A stretch of 64,000 nt of DNA, taken from the NCBI GenBank assembly GCA_040635515.1, contig JBEYHY010000001.1, positions 62,001-126,000 of the forward strand. Reading direction: 5' to 3'. The notes under the pieces are model-generated. The model worked only from the letters and a program-made list of their open reading frames with translations, had not been told where the DNA came from and made no database searches. Every line of letters starts with the position of its first letter. Within the stretch, counting starts at the first letter, position 1. The position numbers and the translations under genes are program-made. Of the stretch, positions 33,229 to 45,200 are shown one piece after another. The DNA is from Prauserella_A sp040635515 (GTDB taxonomy: Bacteria > Actinomycetota > Actinomycetes > Mycobacteriales > Pseudonocardiaceae).

Positions 33229-36200
33229 ATGGCGATGATGGTCAGCCCCGAAGTGGCGAAGCTGTTCCAGGTGCTCACCGGCGAGGAGTGGCCGGACGCC
33301 AACGAGGACAAGCTTCGCGCGCTCGCGGCGGAGTGGCAGGGCTCCGCCGAGGATCTTGCCGATCTGGCGGTGGGCCTGCGTGGCGCCGTCGACGGCATCA
33401 GGTCGAACTTCGAGGGCGAGGCGGCTCGGGCCTTCATCGAGCGGGTGAGCCCTTTCATCGAGGGTGACCGGCTCATCGACGCGGCGGCGGAACTGTTCCA
33501 GGGACTCGGCGACTATCTCGTCGACCTGGCGCTCGACGTCGAGTACATGAAGCTCGTCATCATCAACTCGCTGATCGCCCTTCTGGTCGAGATCGCGCTG
33601 GCGATCAAACTCGCCCCGTTCACGGGTGGCGCTTCGATGTCGTGGCTGGCGGCCCGCATTCCCATCGTGCGGTTCTTCGTCAACACCGTGCTGCGCAAGG
33701 TCATCACCGAGATCGTCAAGCTCGCCGTCTACAGCATCGCCTTCCAGCTGCTCGTCGACGTCGCGGCCCAGGTCACCCAGTACGGCATGGGCACGAGGGA
33801 CGAGTGGAACACCGATCACACGAAGAACGCGGCCGCCGTCGGCGCGATGGGTGCCGCGCTGGCCCCGCTTGCCGGTGGTCTCGGCGCGATCGTCGGCAGT
33901 GGTCTCAACAAGATGCTCAACACGGCGTTCGCCAAGCGTTTCGGTGACGACTGGGCCAAGGGCGCGGTGAACAACATCACCGAGATCGGAACCGAGTCCT
34001 TCCACGAGGTTTTCACCGAGGCGCTGTACAAGTACGCGACGGAAGGCGAGTTCGAGCTGAACCCGTACGCGGCGACGGCGGGTGCGTTCTCGGGGCTGGC
34101 AGGGGTCACTGGCGGTGCGCTGGGCGGCTTGCTGGAGAAGTACCTCGGTGGTTCAGGGAGATCGGGTGGTTCGGGCTCTCGCGGTGAGGGCGACCTCTCC
34201 GGCGGTCCCGCGCCCGAGCAGGCGGGCTCCGGCGGCAACGGTCTGGGGAATGGGACGGGCAACGGGACAGGCAGCGGGACAGGCAACGCGGTAGGCGGCA
34301 ACGGCTCCAGTGACAACGGCCCTGGCAACAACGGCACCGGCGGAAACGGTTCCGGGAACAGCGGCCCAGCGAACGGCGGCCTCGGCAACGGCGGCCCAGC
34401 GAACGGCGGCCTCGGGAACGGCGGCCTTGGCAACGGGCCGGGCGGCAACGGCCCCGTCGGCTCCAACGGTTCAGCCGACCCTGTCGGATCCGGCGAATCC
34501 TTGGGGAGCAACGACTTCCGGCCGGGACCGAATCCCTCGCAGGGCAACGCTCCCCAGGGCGGTGCCGACGGCTCAACCGGCGACAACCCCGTGGGCAACA
34601 CTCCGGCAGGTAACAACCAAACGACACCGTCGACCGTGCCGCCGGTCGTCGCGCCGAACAGCCCGGAACAGGTGTTCACCCCTCCCGTCGGTGAGCAACC
34701 CTCAGCGGTCCCGGGCCCGGCGGTGACCTCGCCCGCCGGACCGGACGGTGTCCTCACCCCGGACGCGAGCGATCAGCCTGCCCCGCCGACAGCTACGGGC
34801 GGCCACGACCCGGCTCCGATGCCCGAGGGCAGCGGTCCCGGCGGTCACCAGCCGCCGGTCGCCGATGCCGGCGGCACCGGCACCAACGACAACGGCACCA
34901 ACGGCACCAAGGACAGCAACGGCGCGGCGCCGGACGTCCACCAGGCTCAGCCCCCGGCAGGCGGCCACAGCGGTTCGAACCCGAATGCCATGCCGCCCGG
35001 CCCCGCCGACACCCCGGGCTCCGTGCCGGAGCACGGTGGCCAGAACCAGAACTCCCCGGCCCCGCCCGTTTCGAGGGGGCCGAACGACGCTCCCTCACTG
35101 CCCGGGCCCGAATCGCAGCAGTCCCCGGCGCCCGCTCCTGCCCAACCCGACTCGCCGCAGGCGGCTCCGCCACGCGGCGAACAGGTCGCCCAGAACGACG
35201 GTGGCCAGCCCGCGCCGCCGGTGACCGGTTCGAACAACACCGTCGGCGGCCAGCCCGCGCCGAATCCGGTCACTTCGCCGGTCACACAGTCGCCGAACAA
35301 CCCGGCCTCGAACCACCCCGCAACCCCGAACAGCCCCGCCCCGAACCCGCCCGGCAACAACCCGGCCAGGCCCTCGACCCCGCTGCCGAGCACCTCCGGA
35401 GGCAAGGGCCGCAAACCCGCCACCGGGGCGAAGGGCTCGAAGGACACGACGGGAAGCACACCGCTGACCACCTCCGCGACCGAAGCACCGGTCATGCCCG
35501 GCTCCTCGAAGCAGGCTCCGGAGTCGCGGGAAGCCGTCGTCGGCGGCCCCGATTCCGGATTCCACACCGACTCGGTGGGCGCGCCCTTCGAATCGGCCTA
35601 CTCGCCGAACCCCGCACCCCCGATACCCGCGCCCCCGGCCAACCCGAACCCGAACCAGGGCTCGGGAAAGCGGTCGAGGGACACGTTCGAGTCTCAGGAC
35701 GGGCCTTCGACGTTCTTCGAACCGCCGGGTGTTCGCGAGCGGCCCGCGACGCTGAATCCGGCCTCCGGCAAGGACACCGCGGCGTTGCGGGAGGTTGTCG
35801 CGCCCGGTCAGTCCTACGTCGACCCCGCACTGTGGGTCGGTCTGGTACGCGGTTCGCGGCCTGACCAGAACTTCGCGGACTGCGTCGCCTGCAGCGTCGC
35901 CGGTTTCCTGACCTGGGACGGCAGGCCGGAGGTCGCGGGCAGCCTGCCGGGTGGCCCGCCACGGGGCGCGACGACGTGGGCGGCGGAGCGGCTGAACAGC
36001 CCATGGGAGCAGACCGGCCATGGCAAGGACTCGTTCACCGAGGTCGCCGACAGGGTCAGGAAGGGAGGGCACGGCTCGGCCGCCGTCGTCGTCGGGTTTC
36101 CTCCGCAAGGGGTGCGCAGGCCCGGGCATTCGTGGCTGGTCGTGAATCACCTCGGTGACGTGCGGTTGCTCGACCCGCAGCAGGGGACGAACGACCGGTT

Positions 36201-39200
36201 CTCCGACACCGTTCTGCCGGATCTCGGCAGGGTGGACGCCATCGTCAAGCCGGTCACCGAGCGGGATCCGGCAGCCGAGGCGGCGTTCCGCGAGTTCATC
36301 GACCTGAACCAGGTGGACCTCGACCCGAAGCCCGGTACGAGCCTGACCATGGCGCGGGACTACTACCAGCGGCTGGCGACCTCGACGTTCGACCATCCGG
36401 TCGACGGCAGGTTGCCGATTCCGACCCAGCATCCCGAGGACGGCTGCTACATCCGGGCCCATCATTGGTCCGAGATGCTCAAGGACTGGGGCGCGGATGT
36501 CCGCAAGGTGTTTGTCGGGCGCCCGCCTCCCGGCCTGTGGACCCAGTCGAACTTCGCGCTCGGCGCCACCAACTCCACGCCGCAGCCGATCAACTGGAGT
36601 TACCACGTCGCCCCGCTGATCAGCATCGATCCGCAGAACGGCAACGGTCCCGAGTGGGTCGTGCTCGATCCCGCGATGAACCACGGTGTGCTGCCACTGC
36701 GGGACTGGCTGACCCTCGCCGGAGCCGACGGCGGGTTCGACGAGCGCGATCTGAGTCAGGCGCGCCCGCATCCCGACGCCTACGAGGGGCCGCTCGCCCA
36801 GGGCGAGACCAAGGTGATGGTCACGGAGGACCACGCGATCTTCCCGCCGTGGCTCGACGTGACCTTCCCTGATTCGCTGGCCTCGGCGGAAAACATGATG
36901 CTGGAGTTTCAGGACATCCTCCGCAACTACGGCAACGAGGCGACAGGACGCCAGGAGTTCCGGCAGTGGCACGAATCGCTGCCACCGATCGCCCAAGGCA
37001 ACTTCGACTTCCTCAACATGTGGCTCGATCCGGGCGGGCGAAGGGATTTCCAGGACTGGTTCATGAGTCTCACTCCCGGCGAGCGGGCGGGATTCACCAA
37101 CGACCTCGGCAACCCGAATTCCACAGTGGACACACTGGTGCCTTCGTGGGACAACAGGACCGAGGCGGCGAGGCGACTTCTCGGCAACGCGGACGAGGCA
37201 GGCCGCGCCGCCGCACGCGAATGGGCGGAGAACAACGTTTCGAGCCACCACGACACCGTTTTCTCCGATCCGGGTCTCATTCAGGGGATCAAGGACGTAC
37301 TGGCCTACCGCTACCACGCCGACGGTGCCTACGGTGCGATCGCGGCGTCGGTGAGCCTCGGGACCGAGTACGGCACCCTCCTGCCCCTCGGCGCGGGCGG
37401 GCAGGGGCCCTACGGCGGATTCGACCTCAACGAGTTCCTGACCTTCCCCGACACCCTCCCCGGCGCCGGACAGAACGGTGACTTCCACACCGATTCCGTC
37501 GGGGCACCCATCGAGCCGGACGGACCCGTTCCCGGCGCCGAGCGGACCCTTGCCGAAGTCACGCGAGCGAGGGACGACATCGAGGCCGCCTACGGCAAGG
37601 CGTGGAACTCTCACCAGACCGCGCAACAGCACCTGCGTGCGGCGGAGGGGTCGGCGAGGGACGCCGAAGGCGCGGTGATCGGAACCCAGCAAGCGCAGGA
37701 TCGTGCCGATCAGCGGGTGCGGCAGGCGCAAGCGCGGTTCGACGAGCTCGCCGCACAGCACAACCTGCGATCGACGGCGCGCGACGACTTCGCGAGGAAC
37801 AATCCGGATCTCGCCGTCCGGATCATCAGAGCACAGGAGGCCGCGGAAGACGCGCGAGCCGATCTCGCCTCGGCGACGAGCAACCAGGACCGGCTGGATG
37901 CCGAGGTCCGGCATCGGGCTGAGGCCCTGCGGCGGCTCAATGCCCTGCAACACCAGCTGAGCGTCCTCGACGATCAGCGAGCGGCCGCGGAGGCGGCAGC
38001 CGGTACCGCGAGGCAAACCCTCGACCAGGTGCGTGCGGACGCCGCAGTGATCAACGCGTCCACCCGTGCGGCCGTCACGGCGAACGACAACGCCACGCGG
38101 GCAGTGGCCGACGCGCGGGCCGCGGTGGAAACCGCGGCAAGGGAACTCGAAGCGGTGGCGGCGAACCGGCCGGTCGCGAGCGAACTTGCCGGAAACGCGC
38201 AGAACTCGCTGACCGGGGTCAAGAACGCGGCCGACGCCGTGAACACGGCCGTCGGCGAGGTGAACGACCACAACGCGCGGATCGGCCAAGCCACGGCGGA
38301 AGCCGCCGAGTTCGGGAACCGGCGCGATCAGCACTCTGCGCAACTGGGGCGGATCGACCGGCGGCTTGAGTGGATCGGGCAACGGCTGGACACGCTGCCG
38401 GATCAGCGCGCCGGAACGGAACGGCAGGACCTCCAGACGGAGCGGGCGAACCTGCGTGGCGAGCGCGAGCGGGTGGCCGGTCAGCGCGACGAGGCAGAGG
38501 CGAACAGGGATGCGGCCCAGACAAGGGCCGACGAGCTGGCCGGGGACACAGGGCCCCGCGACCGGCACGACACCGCGCTGCGGAACCTCGGTGACAGCCT
38601 CGGCGGCCTCGACGGCGCACTGACCGAAATCCGGGCCGTCGAGACCCGGTCGAACACGCACGGGGACGCCGCGAACACCGCGGCACAAGAAGCACGGCGC
38701 GCCAAGGACAGCGCGGAGGAGGCGGCCAAGCAGGGCAAGGTCGAACGCGGCCTCACCGTGCTTTCCGGCCTCCCGCCGCACTCGCGGATCATCATCGAGA
38801 CGCTCGGTTCACCGGATGCGCTCGCCGACGCGCTCGCCGGAGTCACGGGGTACGACCGCGACGCCATCGCCGCGTGGCTCGGTGACCTGGGAACCGAGGG
38901 ACTGGCGAACGCGCTCAACACGGGCAGGTTGCCGCTCGTCGCGCCGGACGGCGCGACGATCGAGGTCGCCGTCCACGCCGACCTGCACCGGCCGGACGAC
39001 ACCGCGACGGCGCCGAGGCACAGGGAACCGTCCTCGGTCAGGAAAGAAGCCGCCGAGGAGGTCTCGGCGCCGCTGAACGAGTCGACCACGTCGAGCGTTC
39101 CCGTGCGCATCCCGCTGATGTTCGTCTCGCCGTTCGACGCCGTCGGCGGCGCGATGAGGCCGATGGTGTACGCGGGTGCGCGCATGAAACGGTCGCAGGG

Positions 39201-42200
39201 ATTCGACTCGACGACGACGTCCAGCACGAGTACCGGCACGGAGCAGACCCTCCACGTCCCCGCGACCATGTCCGTCACCGTGGCGGTGCCAGGCCGAGCA
39301 CCGAGGGTGGCAACGGTGGCCGCCGGACTGCGGCTGCCCGACATCACTCCCGGCACCGCCCCCGCCGGCCCCGTGCCGAGTAGTGCGTTCGGGGGTGAAC
39401 TCAAGCCGGCGCCGGTACCGGTGCCGATCGCGTTCACCGGCAAGCTCGGCACGTCGGCCGAGGCCTCGGAAAAGCTCACGGCGCAGTTGCTCGCGCCGCT
39501 GGGGAATCCGCTGCCCGCCACGGTGTCCTTCAACGGCAACGACGTCCCGATCACCCCGGCGGGAAATCCGTCGATCACCTACGCCGGTACCACCGCCGTC
39601 GACCACACCACGGGCACGAGTCACGGCAACGGCTCGTCGGTCACGCGTGGCGGCGACGCGATCTTCGGTGCCGGGCTCTACGGCGGGCTCAAGGGCTGGT
39701 TCGCGGGCCTGTTCACCGACTTCACCACCGGGGTCACCGACGGGACCAGCCCCGCGAACGAGAAGTCGGTCAGCCGCACCGGCAACGACACCGAACTGGT
39801 GTACACAGTGGACCGGAGCATCCGAGTCGGAGAAGGGGACGACGCCGTACAGGGCACCGTGTCGAGCAGCGTTCAGGTTCCGGTGCCGCTGGCTCGCTCG
39901 CTCGGCCTTCCGCTGCCGCCGCACCTCGACGGCGCCGAGGCTAACCCCGATCACGGTCAGCCTTACGTCTTCGGAAGGGACAGCATCAACGAGGTCAAGT
40001 CCGGTGCGATCATCGACTTCCTCTCGGACAAGCTCGTGAAGATCGAAAGCGCCGGAAGGGAACCGGACCCCGCCGGCCGCGAGGCCGTCGCGAAGCGGTT
40101 CGGCTCGGAATCCGGTGCGCGGGACGCGATCTACAACGCGCTGCACGGTGGCGAGCAGCTCACCTGGTACCGGGACGGCCGCGTCCATACCGCCGTCGTC
40201 TACGCGAAGCCGGTCGCGCCGGAGAGCACGGCTCCTTCCGGTAAGACGGGCATGGGCACCGAAGACGGCAACGCGGAACAGTTCCGCCGCACCTACGAAG
40301 GGAAACGCACGTTCCAGGGCGGCGTCGGTGGTGCCTTTCAGCCGACGGGCAAGGACACCCCGGATCCGGCAGCCCCGAAGACGACCCCGGAAGCGGGAAA
40401 CCCCCAGCCGTACCAGGGAGGGCCCACCATCTCCTCCGGCGCGCCGAGGGCGGGGCTCACGTTCGGCGGGGAAGCCGGTACCGCCAACAAGTCCGGTTAC
40501 ACGGGCAAGGACGGCAGGGCAGGCAAGTACGACGGCGACATCAGGGACTACGACGGCACCCTCGACTTCGTCGTGGTGCGGAGTGCGAGGAAGACTCCGG
40601 GCTGGGCACGCCGGTTCTTCCTCGGCGGCCGGATGCTGTTCGGCGGTGACGCCGCGGGCCGGATCACCCACCCCGGCAAGGCGGACATCGATCAGGCCTT
40701 CACCGGAGGAACCGCTTCTCGCCACGTCCACACCGGAAGGGTCGAGAACGCGATCACCGTGTCCACACCGGCGGACAAACTGGCGTGGTCGGCCAAGCCG
40801 GTCCCGGCGGGCGGCATGCGTCCAGGCATCTATCTCGGCGCCCCACCCGAGCCCGCGCCGGGCAGCAAGGTGAACCGGGGCAGGGGAAGCGAGTTCGCCA
40901 CACTGGAGCACCTGCGCATCACCCCGGACACCACCGAGGCCGTCAAGATCGCCCTCGCCAAACGCATCACGCCCGGGGAAGGACCGGGCCAGGTCACGCG
41001 CACGCCGCCAGCCCACAGCGGCAACTGGTCCTCACCCGGCCTGCGGGAGTTCGCCGACATCAGGGCCGAGGGCACCACGACCTACCGGTACAAGGAATCC
41101 GCGCTGACCGTTCCCGGCAGCACGCCGGGCGACGCGGTGAGCGAATTCATCGGGCAGGTCGGCAGCAGGGGCACGGCGACGCAGGGATTCAGCGGGCAGC
41201 AGCACACGACGGGAACGATGTCGCAGCCCGGCAGGCTGACCGACTTCAACGGTGAGCTGAAAGGCGAGGCCACGTTCTACTCGCCGAGGGTGGTTTCCGT
41301 GCGGCCGGAGGGAACTCTGCGGCGCAATCAGGCCGGTGACAGCCTGATCGGCTCCACGAAGAGCAGCGGGTTCGGCGTCGACCTGGGGGTGAGCGCCAAT
41401 GCCATGCCGCGGCGTGAGGGCAGAGCGGGCGCGGCGCTGCGCGGTATCGTCGGCGGTGGCTGGAAAAAGGGGACGTCGGAAACGAACGACCTGACCCCGG
41501 GCGGCAAGCAGACCAGCGAGTACAAGGGCCCGACGGCGTTCGTGGTGACCGACGTCCGCTATGCCTTCCAGGCGGACATGAACCTGCGCAACATGTTCAC
41601 GACCGGAACGTTCGACCCTGTCCAGGTCACCGTCGACGTGCCGGACGGGGCGATCGAGGAGATGCCGGTTGCCGACGCCGCCGATCTGTTCCGGAACATG
41701 GGGCTGCCCGTTCCTCCTGAGTTGTCGCAAGCGGTTCAGCGGACCGACGTGACCACTCCGGCGCACACCCTGCTGGGGCAGGCCGATGGCTACGACTCGT
41801 TCAGTGACACGGCGGTGGCGCGCTCGGCTCTGAACGATCCGGGGCTCACGGCCGTCACCGGCCGGCTCGCCGAACTCGGTGTCACCGACAAGAACTGGCA
41901 GCGGGAGATCCTCGGCCAGATCAGGAAACACCTGAGCACCCCGGCGGGTCACCTGTGGCTGCGCGACGTACTGGCGGGAACCGAAGGCAACGGCGGGCTG
42001 ATCTCGGTGCCGAACTCCGGCTTCGCGCTTGAGGACGTCGTGGACATCCGGGTCACGGCGAGCCCGAACCCGGACGCGGTGACCGGCGACGGGCAGCGAG
42101 CGACGGTTCCCGCAAAGCAGACCAGCGCCGACTACCTCACCTCGGCGAAGCAGATCAAGAACTCCACCACCGTGGCGGGCGCCGCCGCGCTGGAGGCGGG

Positions 42201-45200
42201 CGTGGTCTACCGGGAGACACCGGCCGTGCCACCGGGAAAGCCCGACGAGAACGGCACGATCCGGCAGTCGGCCCCGGAACCCGGCGCGACTTTCGCTTCG
42301 GTCACCCCGCAGATCTTCGGCATCTCGAAGTCGGTCAGGACCGAGGAGATCGCGCCCGGGAGCTCCAGCGAGAAGGTCACCTCACAGACCGATGTCAACA
42401 AGGTCGGCCGCAGCACACACGGCGTCGACTTCCGGCTCGACATCTCAAGACGGCGCGCGCCGATGCCCTCGGTCAGCACACCGTTCCTCGACGTGCCGAT
42501 GCTGGTGGACCGGGACAGGACGGCTGGGACGCCGGTGACGGTTCCCGGCGTCGTGGACCTGATCTCGCCCGGTGCCGACACCTCTCCGCCGCTGACGAGG
42601 CCGCAGGACCGGCCCACCTTCGATGTCGTGGCCGACGTTCCCGGCGGCGAGCCGATGTTCGGCAGGAAGGGCGGCTGGCGGGTCGAGCAGCTCGGTATCG
42701 GCACCGTGAACGCGATCCGCGACGCGATGTACGCGCTGCTGTCGAACACGCCGCTCCGGGAGGGCATCGGCGGCGTGGATCCCGGCCGGATCCGGACCGC
42801 CGCCGATTCGGCATCCGGCTACACGCGGCAGGGCGGCAACTCCGAGACCCACGCCCACAACGCGACCAAGGGCACGTCGCTGCGCCACGGCATGAACACC
42901 ATCTTCACGTCCGGGGACTACCGCCTCGGCCGAATCCTCGGCAATCGGCACGTGACCTACGATTCGCTGTTCGACGCCACCATCACCGGCGAGTTCCGCC
43001 AGGACAGCTTCCGGTTCGTCACCGCACTGCCCGAAGGCACGGAGATGAACCTCGGCAAGGACGTCGAATCCGGGAAGCCGAGAGGAAAGACGAAGGTCGT
43101 CAGTACGGCGTCCGGACCGGCTCTGCCCTGGCTCGCCGGGGATTCCGGCAAGGCAGCGGGGCCCGCGCCGACGACGGCGACGACGGGTCCCCCGGTTTCC
43201 GAGGGCATCAGCGTCGACGACACCGTCGAGGCGAAGGCGGCCAAGACCGGTGGCACCAGTGGCGTGAAGTACGAGGGCCGCTCCTACCTCTACACGGCGG
43301 ACGCGGACTTCTTCGTCAAGGTCGAGCGGTACGGGTCGAACTGGACGCGGCAGCCGTTCGCGGCGATGGCCGATCTGTTCCGAGGCGGCGGGCAGGGACA
43401 CAACGTGCTGAAGGTCGGCTCGACCGGCGACCTCCGGGTCCGCGTGTGGGAAAACGAGGCGCTGGACCAGGGTTTGCTCACCCTCGGCGACGTGTTCCGG
43501 TACGCGGGAAAGAACGCGCCCGGCGAGCACGCGGTGGTGCCCGACCGGTCCGGGGCGACGATCCACGGCTCCGGCAGGCGGGCACCGGAAGCACCCGCGC
43601 CGGATGGCGCACTGCCGAGAGGCCGCAACCTCCACGTCGGCAACGACGTGACGCTGGAGAACCTGCGGACGTTCATCGGCAGCCTGCCCGCCGACATGCG
43701 GCCGTGGAGCTACACGGTCGAACCCGGCTCCGCGCTCACGCCGGAGGCGATCGGCGCAGCGGTGAACGGCCTTCCCGAACCCGCGACACAAGCAAATCCG
43801 CCGCGAACGGTCGACCCGGGGTTGACCGGAGGGGCGAGCGATGCCGCCCCCGCGTTGCCCAGGGGCATGCTCGACGCGGGCCAGGCCTCGGTCCTCCCGG
43901 AAGGCTCCGCGGTGTCGAGGGGGAGTTTCCGGTCGGTCGCCGAGGAGGAGAGCTACTTCGCGGGCCGGTACGGCAACCTCAGGGGAATCGTGCAGGACTG
44001 GAACGCCGAGAACTGCCTTCCCGCGACCATCCAGGGTTCGTTCGCCATCATGGAGAACGACACGTTCGTCGCCGAGCGGAGCGGGCCGACCCGGATCGGC
44101 GACGTCAACGACCTCGTCGGCACGGATTTCCGGGAGACGAGCTACGCGGAGATCCACGAGCACATGCGCACCCAGGAGCGGGGCGCGCAGGGCGTCGTCT
44201 TCACCGGAGGCGACGGCGCGCAAGGGCACTACTTCCTTGTGCACAAGGACGATCGCGGCGTCGTCAACTTCGTGGACGTCAAGAACGAGTCCATGGCCGA
44301 CCTCGATTCGCCGAGGCCCGTCACCGGTTTCGTGCCGTTGCCGTGGACCGGGGCCACGGAACAGGGCAGCTCCGTGCCAGACCCCGGCCGGCCGGACGGA
44401 GACGTGAGCCCAGAGGTATTCGATCCGGCTCGGCTGACCGGGCCGCAGCGGGAACAGCTCGAACCGCACGGCGCCAACGTGATCACGACCGGCGGCGGCA
44501 CCGGCAGGGCGGCGAACCTGCTGGAGGCCATCACGAAGAACTTCGACGAGCACGCCACTCCCGAGCTGTACCGGCGCATCGAGGAACGGCTCGGCGCGGT
44601 GACAGCAGGCAACGACGGAATCGACGGGATAGCCCGTGAGGCGGGCCTGCGGGTTCACGTGCTGCGGCCGGACGGCGGCTGGACCGCGCATGGGCCCGCG
44701 GGTGGCAGGCCGGTGCACGTGGTGGAGGCCGATCTCGAAGGGACGCCGCGTTTCCTCGGGGTGAGGGAGGACGTGCAGCTCGGCAGGCCCGGCGTCAGCT
44801 ACCCGGGGCCGACGACGACGGAAAGCGGCGGCACGAAACACCTTGAGCACAGGGGTGAGTTCGAGGTCGAGACGATCGCGGGAAAGCACTACGTGCGGAT
44901 GTACACGGCGATGTACGACGCCGCCGGGCCGGATTCGCGATTCAAGGACGTTCATCAGGACCCCGCCACGGGTGAGATCACGGTCTCGACCGGCAGCGGC
45001 GCCGTCGCCTGGGTCTCCGGTGGACGTCCATTGCGGACTGTTCAGTGGATCGAGAAGTACCGCAACCAGCAGATCGCCAAGGGGGAAAAGGGATACACGC
45101 CGCTGCTGCGTTCCTACCTGGTGCCGCTGGAGCGGTACCAGGCCGCGAGTGAGAACGCGAGGTCGGAGAAGGTCGCGGGCGTCGGCACGACGATGAACGT

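Noticed and set aside
35095..38781. Long minus-strand open frame of 1,228 codons opposite the giant gene
   Set aside because: Shadow frame caused by high third-position G+C in the plus-strand gene; no recognisable domain and no ribosome-binding site.
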